From the NCBI RefSeq assembly GCF_004137245.1, contig NZ_SDWS01000008.1, positions 124,001 to 188,000 on the forward strand: a stretch of DNA of 64,000 bases, given 5' to 3'. Position numbers and translations under genes: made by a program. The notes under the pieces were generated by a model. It saw nothing but the letters and a program-made list of their open reading frames with translations, searched no databases and was not told where the DNA came from. This document shows positions 50,780 to 58,378 of this stretch, one piece after another. Every line of letters starts with the position of its first letter. Position 1 is the first letter of the stretch. Source of the stretch: Nocardioides glacieisoli. Lineage in GTDB: Bacteria; Actinomycetota; Actinomycetes; Propionibacteriales; Nocardioidaceae.

Positions 50780-51661
50780 GTGCCCGAGCTGCCCGAGGTC
50801 GAAGCCCTGGTCCAGGACCTGCGCGGTCGTCTGGTCGGCCGCGCGATCAGCCGCGTCGACCTGACCGCGTTCAGCGCGCTGAAGACCTTCGACCCGCCGC
50901 TGCACGCGCTGCACGGCACGCTCGTCGACGACGTGACGCGGCACGGCAAGTTCCTCGACATCGACGCGAGCGGCGTGCACCTCGTCATCCACCTCGCCCG
51001 GGCGGGCTGGATCCGCTGGCGGGACGAGGTGCCGGCCCTGCCCGCGCGACCCAACAGCAAGAACCCGCTGGCCGCGCGCGTCGTGATCGACGACCCCGAC
51101 CTCGACGTCCAGCCGGGCCTCGACATCACCGAGGCCGGCACCCGCAAGGGACTGGCCATCTACGTCGTGCGCGACCCGCAGGAGGTGGAAGGAGTCGCCC
51201 GGCTCGGGCCCGACCCGCTCAGCGACGACTTCACGATCGAGGTGCTCGCCGACATCCTCCAGCGCGAGGGACGCAAGCAGGTCAAGGGCGTGATGCGGAT
51301 GCAGTCGATCATCGCCGGCATCGGCAACGCCTACTCCGACGAGATCCTGCACGCGGCGCGGATGTCGCCCTACAAGCCCGCCAGCAGCATCGAGGGCGAC
51401 GAGCTGCAGACGTTGTACGACGCCGTGCGCGGCACCCTGGGCGACGCGGTCCGGCGCTCGAGCGGGCTCGCGGCCAGCGAGCTCAAGGGCGAGAAGAAGA
51501 CCAACCTCGCGGTGCACGGCAAGGCCGGCGAGAAGTGCCCGGTGTGCGGCGACGTCGTGCGCGAGGTGTCGTTCGCCGACTCGAGCCTGCAGTACTGCGC
51601 GACGTGCCAGACCGGCGGCAAGCCGCTCGCGGACCGGCGGACGTCGAAGTTCCTGAAGTGA
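50780..51661 (+). CDS. Fpg/Nei-family DNA glycosylase
   Basis: A 293-residue base-excision repair enzyme. The N-terminal PELPEVEALV gives catalytic Pro2 and Glu3 (after Met removal). Lys in HGKFLDI (about 58) is the phosphate contact. The helix-two-turn-helix has GIGNAYSDEILHAARMSP. The C-terminal zinc finger is CPVCGDVVREVSFADSSLQY then CATC, ending GGKPLADRRTSKFLK. It removes oxidised purines or pyrimidines and nicks abasic sites. GTG lies 6 nt after TAGACT (50768-50773), a leaderless start. Confidence 0.94.
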   Translation: MPELPEVEALVQDLRGRLVGRAISRVDLTAFSALKTFDPPLHALHGTLVDDVTRHGKFLDIDASGVHLVIHLARAGWIRWRDEVPALPARPNSKNPLAARVVIDDPDLDVQPGLDITEAGTRKGLAIYVVRDPQEVEGVARLGPDPLSDDFTIEVLADILQREGRKQVKGVMRMQSIIAGIGNAYSDEILHAARMSPYKPASSIEGDELQTLYDAVRGTLGDAVRRSSGLAASELKGEKKTNLAVHGKAGEKCPVCGDVVREVSFADSSLQYCATCQTGGKPLADRRTSKFLK

Positions 51662-51686
51662 CGACCGCGCCCGGAAATGAAGCAAC

Positions 51687-51729
51687 GGGCGTCGGTCCGA
51701 CCCACCCCCGTGAAGTCCGACCGACGCCC
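51687..51729. terminator. bidirectional terminator hairpin, 11-bp perfect stem
   Basis: GGGCGTCGGTC (51687-51697) pairs perfectly with GACCGACGCCC (51719-51729) between the convergent Fpg-type and ClpX-finger genes; loop 21 nt, itself containing CGACC...GTCCG. No T-run follows. Confidence 0.8.
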
Positions 51730-51767
51730 GGCAACGTCAAGCGTACCTTGACCTAGAGCCGATCGTC

Positions 51768-52148
51768 TCACGCCGACTCGGACTTGTCGCCACCTTTTCT
51801 CGCGAATCGTTCCCAGGCGGCCTGGCGGGAGACGCCGAGGGTGCGGCCGATCTCGGCCCACGAGATGTTGCGCTCGCGCAGCAGGTCGACCCACTCGTGC
51901 GCGAACGCGGTGTTCTGCTCGGCGGAGGCCATGATCTGCGGGAGCGTGGCGAGCACCTCGGCGTCCGACATCGTCTCCCAGGGGAACGTGCCCTTGGCCT
52001 CTGCTCGCTTCTCCTCGTCGTGGACGATCGCGTGGAAGTCGTCGATGCAGGTCACGCAGACCTGCGCGCCGAGGCCGCCGATGAGCTGGAGGTCCTTCGA
52101 TCCGGGCTCGCCGCAGAACGAGCAGATCTTCCCGTGGCGCGTGACCAT
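51768..52148 (-). CDS. ClpX-type C4 zinc finger - HTH protein
   Basis: A 126-residue two-part protein. Residues 8-35 form a ClpX-type C4 finger (ICSFCGEPGSKDLQLIGG then VCVTCIDDF). The C-terminus holds a helix-turn-helix (ISWAEIGRTLGVSRQAAWERF, about 94-114). ClpX fingers bind SspB-type adaptors or unfolded proteins, so the pairing with a DNA-binding motif suggests a regulator with a ClpX-like sensor module (inference). Strong AGGGAGAGGG ribosome site. Monocistronic. Confidence 0.87.
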   Translation of the reverse strand: MVTRHGKICSFCGEPGSKDLQLIGGLGAQVCVTCIDDFHAIVHDEEKRAEAKGTFPWETMSDAEVLATLPQIMASAEQNTAFAHEWVDLLRERNISWAEIGRTLGVSRQAAWERFARKGGDKSESA

Positions 52149-52255
52149 GATGGTGTCCCTCTCCCTGGCGCAGTCACGATGCTACTCGCCCGACCCTGAC
52201 GTTGTCGGGGCCCGAACGAGCCGGTCTAGCACCCCCCGGACGGACTAGGCACGCC

Positions 52256-52750
52256 CTAGCTGGACTCGGGCATCTCCGGCAGGTCCAGGTTGTCGAGCGG
52301 GTTGCCACAGGTGTCGGTGAGGTACTTCTCGAAGGCGTCCGCCTGCTTCTTGGCCTCGGCCGACGCGTCCTTGCCGCCGGCCTCGAGCTGCTCGAGCTTC
52401 TCGATCGAGAAGTCGGAGGCGTCGATCTCGTTGGCCTGCTCGACCATCGCCTCGAAGCCCTTGCGCGCGTCGTCGGAGATGTCGTCAGGCGTGCCGACCT
52501 GCTCGATCTTCTTCGCCCAGTCCTTCACGGCCTTCGCCATCTGCTCGTCGCTGGGAAGCTCGGTGCTCGACATGTCGGGCATCAGGTCCTCGAGCAGGCT
52601 CGACTGCGTCTGGCAGAACTCCTTCTCCGACGCGTCGCTGGGGGCGCCGCCACCGGCTCCGCCACCGCCGCAGGCGGAGGCCGCGGCTCCGATCAGGAGG
52701 GCGGCGGTGCTGACGGTGAGACGGGTGCGGGACGTGGTGCGGGTGGCCAT
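52256..52750 (-). CDS. predicted lipoprotein
   Basis: A 164-residue exported lipoprotein. The signal LTVSTAALLIGAAASAC carries a lipobox (AASAC, Cys27) followed by a Gly-rich spacer. The mature part is acidic and helical (KAVKDWAKKIEQVGTPDDIS, EANEIDASDFSIEKLEQLE) with paired cysteines in EKEFCQTQ and TDTCGNP. It resembles the general type of small actinobacterial lipoproteins of unknown function. GGGGGAGA precedes the ATG. Confidence 0.85.
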   Translation of the reverse strand: MATRTTSRTRLTVSTAALLIGAAASACGGGGAGGGAPSDASEKEFCQTQSSLLEDLMPDMSSTELPSDEQMAKAVKDWAKKIEQVGTPDDISDDARKGFEAMVEQANEIDASDFSIEKLEQLEAGGKDASAEAKKQADAFEKYLTDTCGNPLDNLDLPEMPESS

Positions 52751-52817
52751 GGCTCTCCCCCAAGTTGCGCTCGGTCGCACGCGGTGGCGTGCTGGTCGGC
52801 GCCCACCTTTGCGCGTC

Positions 52818-53510
52818 TCACCCCTCGTCGTCCACCCGGAAGGGTGCCGGCAGCGGTAGGCGCAGGGCCGCCTCGAGCGCCTCGAGGTACTCCGCCCGTG
52901 GGCGGCGTACGACCCCGAGGGAGGCCAGGTGGGGCGTCTGCCACTGCACGTCGAGCACCCGGCAGTCGGCGTGCTGGTCGGAGAGCAGGTCGATGAGAGC
53001 CAGCAGCGCGACCTTGGAGGCGTCGCGCTCGACGTGGAACATCGACTCGCCCGCGAAGAGCCCGCCGACGCTCACGCCGTAGAGCCCGCCGGCGAGCCGG
53101 TCGTCGCGCCACGCCTCGACCGAGTGCGCCCAGCCGAGGCGGTGGAGCCGGCCGTAGGCCTGCCGGAAGTCGTCGGTGATCCAGCCGTCCGGGCGGTCCG
53201 GACTGCCACAGGCCGCGACCACCTCGTCGAAGGCGGTGTCGATACGGATCTCGAAGTCACGGGCCGAGCGCCGCAGCGACCGCGACACCCGCATGCCGTC
53301 CAGCGGCAGCACGCCCCGCTCGACCGGCGAGAACCAGCCGAGGTGCTCCTCGGCGTCGAGCGTCACCGGCATCGGGAAGAGGCCGAGGCTGTACGCCGTC
53401 ACGAGCGTGCCCGGCTCGAGGTCGGCGCCGACCGCGACGAGGTCGTCGTCGGGGTCCCACGACGAGCGGGGCGGGAACCCCCACGGCGTCGGAGCGGGGG
53501 CGATCGGCAC
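52818..53510 (-). CDS. aat: leucyl/phenylalanyl-tRNA-protein transferase
   Basis: A 230-residue transferase of the N-end rule pathway: it moves Leu or Phe from tRNA to N-terminal Lys or Arg of proteins, marking them for ClpS/ClpAP. AYSLGLFPMPV, WFSPVERGVLPLDGMRVSRS, then WAHSVEAWRDDRLAGGLYGV and GGLFAGESMFHVERDASKVA are the family blocks. The GTG at 53510 is 7 nt after TAGCGT (53518-53523), leaderless; the N-terminus then reads VPIAPAPTPWGFPP. Confidence 0.94.
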   Translation of the reverse strand: MPIAPAPTPWGFPPRSSWDPDDDLVAVGADLEPGTLVTAYSLGLFPMPVTLDAEEHLGWFSPVERGVLPLDGMRVSRSLRRSARDFEIRIDTAFDEVVAACGSPDRPDGWITDDFRQAYGRLHRLGWAHSVEAWRDDRLAGGLYGVSVGGLFAGESMFHVERDASKVALLALIDLLSDQHADCRVLDVQWQTPHLASLGVVRRPRAEYLEALEAALRLPLPAPFRVDDEG

Positions 53511-53596
53511 GTCTGGAACGCTAGACCACAACCAATCAGCGCTGCGGCGCGTCGTACTGGCCGAACCCCGATCCCTGCGCCGTCCCGGAGGACGAC

Positions 53597-54931
53597 ATGC
53601 GACGTACGACGACCCTGACCGCCCTCGCCTCGCTGGCGATCGCCCCCCTCGGGCTCGCCGCGGCACCCGCCCAGGCTGCCGAGACGTGCGACGGCAAGGT
53701 CGCCACGATCGTGGTCGCGCCCAAGCCGGGCTCGTTCACGACCGACCCGGTCGTCGGGACGCCGGGCGACGACGTGATCGTCGGGTCCGCGCAGGCCGAC
53801 GACATCGACGGCGCGGGCGGCAACGACACGATCTGCGGCCTCGCGGGCGGTGACGACCTGACCGGTGGCGCGGGCGACGACCGGTTGTTCGGTGGTCTGG
53901 ACGAGGACTACTCGCCCGACGACGACTACTTCGGCGACACCCTCACGCCCGGGCCGGGCAACGACCACGTCGACCTCGGCCACGACCCGCAGTCCGAAGA
54001 CCTCTTCGACCTCGACATCGGGTTCTGGGACCAGGTGTCCTACGAGGACGCCGCCGGCCCGGTCGCCGTCGACCTCGCCGCCGGCACCGCGACCGGCGAG
54101 GGGACCGACACCATCGCCGCGATCACCTACGGCGGCGGCGTCGAGGGATCGGCGTACGACGACATCCTGACCGGGCACGACGGTCCGGACTGGATCAGCG
54201 CCGCCGGTGGCGACGACACCGTCGACGGCCGGGGCGGTGACGACCTGATCGACGCCGACGACCTGAGCCGCTACCGCTCCTACGGCGCCGACCCCCGGCC
54301 AGGCGACGACGTGGTCGATGGCGGCGAGGGAGACGACGACATCGTCGGCGGGCACGGTGCGGACGTACTTGCCGGCGGGTCCGGCGACGACTGGCTGCGC
54401 TCGGACGCCGGCAGCGGGACCCGGGTCCTCGGCGGTCCCGGTCGCGACATCGTCGGCGGCTCGGGTGACACTGTCGCCGAGGGCCAGGGCGGTCGCGACT
54501 CTCTGTGGCCCGTGGTCGACGGTCCCGGTGTGGTGAGGGTCGACGGCGGCGCTGGACGGGACGAGGTGCGCCTCGAGGTCGATCGCGACCTGCCGAAGGG
54601 CACGCGCGTGGTCATCGGCCGCACGCGCGGCGTCGTGGCGATCGAGGGCGAGCGGGTGGTGCGCTTCGCCTCCGCACCCCGATTCGGCCTGAACTCGATG
54701 CACGTCGGCCCGATCACCTGGTACGGCACCGGTGGGGACGACGTGGTCGACCTCGAGAACAGCAACCGAGCGGTGCGCGCGTACGGGCGCGGGGGTGACG
54801 ACACGATCACCGGGAGCTGGAAGCGCGACGTCCTCGACGGGGGACGCGGTCGCGACGTGATCGACGGGAGCCTGGGTCGGGATCGTTGCCTGCGCGGTGA
54901 GCGGCTGTCGTCCTGCGAGCGGCGTCGCTGA
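53597..54931 (+). CDS. secreted RTX/hemolysin-type calcium-binding repeat protein (copy 1)
   Basis: A 444-residue exported protein. The signal peptide is TALASLAIAPLGLAAAPAQA. The mature part starts AETCDGKVATIV and carries nonapeptide GGxGxDxux calcium repeats in three clusters: about 55-95 (GAGGNDTICGLAGGDDLTGG), about 190-300 (GGDDTVDGRGGDDLIDA and GGEGDDDIVGGHGADVLAGG) and near 395-430. Each forms a parallel beta-roll stabilised by Ca2+ outside the cell. No enzymatic domain is recognisable. A paralogue lies at 55660-56925, with an EcsC-family gene between them. Confidence 0.9.
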   Translation: MRRTTTLTALASLAIAPLGLAAAPAQAAETCDGKVATIVVAPKPGSFTTDPVVGTPGDDVIVGSAQADDIDGAGGNDTICGLAGGDDLTGGAGDDRLFGGLDEDYSPDDDYFGDTLTPGPGNDHVDLGHDPQSEDLFDLDIGFWDQVSYEDAAGPVAVDLAAGTATGEGTDTIAAITYGGGVEGSAYDDILTGHDGPDWISAAGGDDTVDGRGGDDLIDADDLSRYRSYGADPRPGDDVVDGGEGDDDIVGGHGADVLAGGSGDDWLRSDAGSGTRVLGGPGRDIVGGSGDTVAEGQGGRDSLWPVVDGPGVVRVDGGAGRDEVRLEVDRDLPKGTRVVIGRTRGVVAIEGERVVRFASAPRFGLNSMHVGPITWYGTGGDDVVDLENSNRAVRAYGRGGDDTITGSWKRDVLDGGRGRDVIDGSLGRDRCLRGERLSSCERRR

Positions 54932-54982
54932 CCCCTCCGCCAGAAGCGCGCCGGGCTGGCGTCCGAGCCGTACGATCGGGGC

Positions 54983-55660
54983 ATGGGCCTCAAGCAGACC
55001 GTCGGACGCCAGCTCGCGCCGCGCCTCCAGGAGCTCGCGCCCGGCATGACGTCGGGATTCGTCCGGGAGGCGCTCAACCGGGCGATCGACGGGGTCGGAC
55101 CCCTGCAGCCCGCCGCCGTAGCCGCCGACAAGCAGCTCGCGGAGCAGCGTGGCAGCGTCGACCGGGCGATCCACGAGGTCATCGAGAACAACGTGCGCCT
55201 CGCCGGTGCGCAGGGTTTCGTGACCAACGTCGGCGGTCTGGTGACGATGGCCGTGACGATCCCGGCCAACGTCACTGGCCTCGCGCTGCTGCAGTGCCGG
55301 ATGGTCGCCGGGATCGCGCACCTGCGCGGCCACGACCTCGACGACCCGCGCGTGCGCAACGCGATCCTCGCGCTGCTGCTGGGCGAGGACCAGGTCAACG
55401 ACCTGGTCAAGCGCAAGAAGATCCCCAGCACGCCGATGGCCCTCGCCACCGCGCCGGCCCACGACCCGACGATCGACGGCGTCATCTCGGCCGTCGTGGC
55501 GACCGACATCATCGCCCGGGTCGCCGGCAAGCGGCTCGCGACCACGGTCGGCCGCCGGGTGCCGGTGGTCGGCGGCGTCGTCGGCGCCGGCGCTGACGGC
55601 TTCGCGACCTGGCGGGTCGGGCGCTACGCCGACCGGGAGCTCCTGCCGCGGAAGAAGTGA
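54983..55660 (+). CDS. EcsC-family protein
   Basis: A 225-residue protein of the EcsC family (named for the Bacillus ecs locus; exact role unknown). IENNVRLAGAQGFVTNVGGL, ITIPANVTGLALLQ-like amphipathic segment near 95 and the closing RRVPVVGGVVGAGADGFATW match. Several weakly hydrophobic helices suggest membrane contact. ATG lies 6 nt after TACGAT (54971-54976), leaderless. Its stop overlaps the ATG of the second RTX gene by 1 bp. Confidence 0.87.
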   Translation: MGLKQTVGRQLAPRLQELAPGMTSGFVREALNRAIDGVGPLQPAAVAADKQLAEQRGSVDRAIHEVIENNVRLAGAQGFVTNVGGLVTMAVTIPANVTGLALLQCRMVAGIAHLRGHDLDDPRVRNAILALLLGEDQVNDLVKRKKIPSTPMALATAPAHDPTIDGVISAVVATDIIARVAGKRLATTVGRRVPVVGGVVGAGADGFATWRVGRYADRELLPRKK

Positions 55661-56925
55661 TGCGCGCCGCCGTGCTGGCCCTGCTGCCGCTGACGGCGGC
55701 CTTCACGATCGCGTCCGCGCCCGGCGCCGCGGTGGGCGAGTCGTGCGACGGACGGCCGGCGACGATCGTCGCCGCCGCAGGACGACCCACGACGGGCACG
55801 GAGGGCGACGACGTCATCGTCGGCACCGACGGACCCGACGTGGTGGATGCGCTCGGTGGCAACGACGTCGTCTGCGGGCTCGGCGGTGGCGACACGCTGT
55901 CCGGCGGAGCGGGTGACGACCGGCTCTTCGGTGGCCTCAGCGGCCGCGACGAGAACGGGACCTACCTGGCGGACCGGGTCGTCCCCGGCGCGGGAGACGA
56001 CCTCATCGACGTGGGACTCGACCCGGAGGCGCTCACGACGGGGCCGGAGGACAACGGGCGGGGGTTTGACCCGATCAGCTGGGAGGACAGCCCGTCAGGC
56101 GTCACGGTGGACCTCGTCGCGGGCACCGCGGTGGGTGAGGGCACCGACACGATCGTCCTCCAACCTGCGATCGGCATCGTGGGATCGAAGCACGCCGACA
56201 CCGTCACGGGGTCCGATCAGGAAGACCTGGTCGAGACCGGACCGGGCGACGACGTCGTCGACACCGCAGGCGGCATGGACACCGTCTCCGGCGGGTCGGG
56301 CGACGACGTCGTCGACACGGGAGACGGCGACGACTACGTCTTCGTGGGGCGCGGCGCGGACGTGGTCACCACCGGCGCGGACGACGATGGCATCACGATC
56401 GGGAGGACCGGCGCACCGTCCCGGGTGCTGACCGGGAGCGGACGGGACTCCGTCCTGACGGAGTCCGCCGGCGAGATCAGGACCGGCGGCGGCAACGACG
56501 ACCTGCAGATGTCTGTGCACCGTGACCCGGTGGCGTTCGATGTCGCCGGCGGTCCGGGTCGCGACGAGATCTCGGTCATCACCCGCGCCCTCGGGGACGT
56601 GCCGGTGACCTGGGACAACGGGCGGGGTCGCGTCCGGTCCGGCGCCACGCTGCTGGGGCGCACGTCGGGCTACGAGCGGCTCACCCTCGACGACGGGGTG
56701 CGGTGGACCTTCCGCGGCTCGGCCGCCGACGAGCACGTCCGTGCCTCCTACCGCGCGTCCGCGGTCCTGCTGCTCGGACGTGGCGGGGACGACGTCCTCG
56801 TCGGGAGCGCGGGCGACGACGTGCTCGACGGTGGGCCGGGACGTGACTTCCTCCGCGGGTCCGTGGGCCGGGACACCTGCCGCGCCGGCGAGCAGGTCAG
56901 GCAGTGCGAGCTGGTCGGTCCCTAG
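55660..56925 (+). CDS. secreted RTX/hemolysin-type calcium-binding repeat protein (copy 2)
   Basis: A 421-residue exported protein paralogous to the one at 53597. The signal peptide is AAVLALLPLTAAFTIASAPGAA; the mature part starts GESCDGRPATIV, followed by RTX blocks GTEGDDVIVGTDGPDVVDAL, GGNDVVCGLGGGDTLSGGAG, a central set near 200-240 (GGSGDDVVDTGDGDDYVFVG) and a final set (GRGGDDVLVGSAGDDVLDGG). The middle 100 residues differ in length and detail between the two copies. The ATG overlaps the EcsC stop (TGATG). Secretion route (Tat/Sec) only; no T1SS genes are seen. Confidence 0.9.
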   Translation: MRAAVLALLPLTAAFTIASAPGAAVGESCDGRPATIVAAAGRPTTGTEGDDVIVGTDGPDVVDALGGNDVVCGLGGGDTLSGGAGDDRLFGGLSGRDENGTYLADRVVPGAGDDLIDVGLDPEALTTGPEDNGRGFDPISWEDSPSGVTVDLVAGTAVGEGTDTIVLQPAIGIVGSKHADTVTGSDQEDLVETGPGDDVVDTAGGMDTVSGGSGDDVVDTGDGDDYVFVGRGADVVTTGADDDGITIGRTGAPSRVLTGSGRDSVLTESAGEIRTGGGNDDLQMSVHRDPVAFDVAGGPGRDEISVITRALGDVPVTWDNGRGRVRSGATLLGRTSGYERLTLDDGVRWTFRGSAADEHVRASYRASAVLLLGRGGDDVLVGSAGDDVLDGGPGRDFLRGSVGRDTCRAGEQVRQCELVGP

Positions 56926-57029
56926 CGCACCAGGCCGAGGGGGAATCGGCCACGCATGTCGTCACCACTGTCGCCCCCCTGGCCGCCGTTGTTCACGCGA
57001 GGCAGCATGTCATCCGCGGTGTGTCGGGC

Positions 57030-57160
57030 GGGGTGGCGGCACATCGCACCATCAGCCCGGTGGGAGCTGCGATCTGCCGCCACCCCTCCCCCGCCCGTAC
57101 GTCGGGGGTGGCGGCACATTGCACGTTATGAGGGCTTGTGACTGCGATCTGCCGCCACAC
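57030..57160. repeat. two GGGGTGGCGGCA-type palindromes
   Basis: The first (57030-57086) pairs GGGGTGGCGGCA with TGCCGCCACCCC plus an inner ATCGCA/TGCGAT, with single mismatches. The second (57105-57160) opens with the same GGGGTGGCGGCACAT and closes TGCCGCCAC. The two left arms are direct repeats 75 bp apart. They lie in the 262-bp gap between the convergent RTX and sulfotransferase genes; the stretch 56926-57029 holds a direct repeat (CATGTC-G/A-TC) but no gene. Confidence 0.87.
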
Positions 57161-57187
57161 TCCGCGGTCGAAGCTTGGGGCCCCTAG

Positions 57188-58378
57188 CTACTTCCGGCCC
57201 CGCGCTCGCCGGTAGGCGTCGAGGGTGCCGCGGCCGGCGGCGCTGTCCTCGAGCGAGGTCACGATCTTGCGCTTGACGCGGTACGACGGGGTGAGCCGCG
57301 CACGGTCGCGCTCCTCGCGGGCCTCGCGCAGCTCCTCGTGGAGCCGCTCCTCGACCGCGCGGAGGCGGGCGCCCTCGACCAGCAGCGCCGAGATGGTGTC
57401 GAGGGCCGGCGGGAGCAGCTCGTCGGCGGGCACGGTGTCGGGGTCGGCGAAGGCGCCGAGGTCGGGGCCGATCAGGTCGTCGAGCGAGCCGCTGACGTCG
57501 TACCCCCGGCCCGCCATCGCCTCGACCCAGCTGCGGCAGAGGTCCTGCGCCCAGGCGTGGTCGTCGGGCGCCAGGCCGAGGCGGGCGGAGGCGACGCCGC
57601 GCGACAGCGTCTGGTGGGCGAGGAGCTCGCGCACCAGCGGTCGGTAGTCGGGCGGGGCGATGATCGAGGTGACCCGCTGGTTGATCGTGCGCAGCAGCGA
57701 GGTCTCCGGGACGCCGAGGGACGGGTTCTCGCGCTCCGCGGTGAGGTCGAGGTCGAGGCCGTCGAGGCCGAAGGTGTGCGAGAACCGTCGCCACAGCTCA
57801 CCGCGGTCGGAGCCCGACGGCGGCACCGTCACGAGGTGCACCTGCGACGGCGGCAGCGAGGCACCCCAGCGGTCGAGGATGTCGGGGATCTCCTGCACCG
57901 CCCAGAACCACGAGCCGATCTTCGACTCCCGCGCGGGGTCGCGGATGGTGCGGAGGAACTTGGCGTAGGTGATGTGGCTGCGGTGCTTGACGTTCTCCTG
58001 CCACTCCGCCGGGATCTGGCGCACCAGGTCGCGCACCGACAGCACCAGGTGGACCTCGGCGTCACCGAGCGAGTCGAGCGCGCGTGCCACCTGCGTCGGC
58101 GTCGCCCGGGCGAAGATCTCGTGGCTGATGATCGACGTGCCGTGCCAGTCGCGCACCTGCTCGGCGAGCCGGTCCCACGCGCCGACGGCCTCGGTCTCGA
58201 GCCCGCCCCACGGCAGCGTCATCAGGTCGAGCGCCGCGAGGAAGTGGGCGTCAAAGCGGTCCGCCGGATAGAGGATGTCGTGGTCGCGCAGCACCGACTG
58301 GTTGCGGAGGAGGACGTCCTGGAGGTAGGACGTGCCGGTCTTGGGGCAGCCGACGTGGAGCAGCACCCGCTTGCTCAT
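57188..58378 (-). CDS. sulfotransferase-family protein (copy 1)
   Basis: A 396-residue protein with the PAPS 5'-phosphosulfate loop LLHVGCPKTGTSYLQDVLLR at the N-terminus and a 3'-phosphate-type segment HLVLSVRDLVRQIPAEWQEN near residue 100. The order fits cytosolic/Golgi-like sulfotransferases (Sulfotransfer_1/3). The C-terminal part has a charged coiled-coil (RLHEELREAREERDRARL) and a basic tail. The acceptor is unknown; a cell-surface glycan or lipid is plausible. Last gene of a three-gene same-strand set (57188-60617) with 4-bp overlaps. Confidence 0.87.
   Translation of the reverse strand: MSKRVLLHVGCPKTGTSYLQDVLLRNQSVLRDHDILYPADRFDAHFLAALDLMTLPWGGLETEAVGAWDRLAEQVRDWHGTSIISHEIFARATPTQVARALDSLGDAEVHLVLSVRDLVRQIPAEWQENVKHRSHITYAKFLRTIRDPARESKIGSWFWAVQEIPDILDRWGASLPPSQVHLVTVPPSGSDRGELWRRFSHTFGLDGLDLDLTAERENPSLGVPETSLLRTINQRVTSIIAPPDYRPLVRELLAHQTLSRGVASARLGLAPDDHAWAQDLCRSWVEAMAGRGYDVSGSLDDLIGPDLGAFADPDTVPADELLPPALDTISALLVEGARLRAVEERLHEELREAREERDRARLTPSYRVKRKIVTSLEDSAAGRGTLDAYRRARGRK

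Noticed and set aside
51687..51729. Hairpin considered as another mobile palindrome
   Set aside because: Single perfect 11-bp stem between convergent genes with no shared arm sequence; annotated as terminator.
56945..57029. CATGTC-G/A-TC repeat upstream of the 57-kb palindromes
   Set aside because: The two copies are in the same orientation and too short and diverged to claim a third palindrome.
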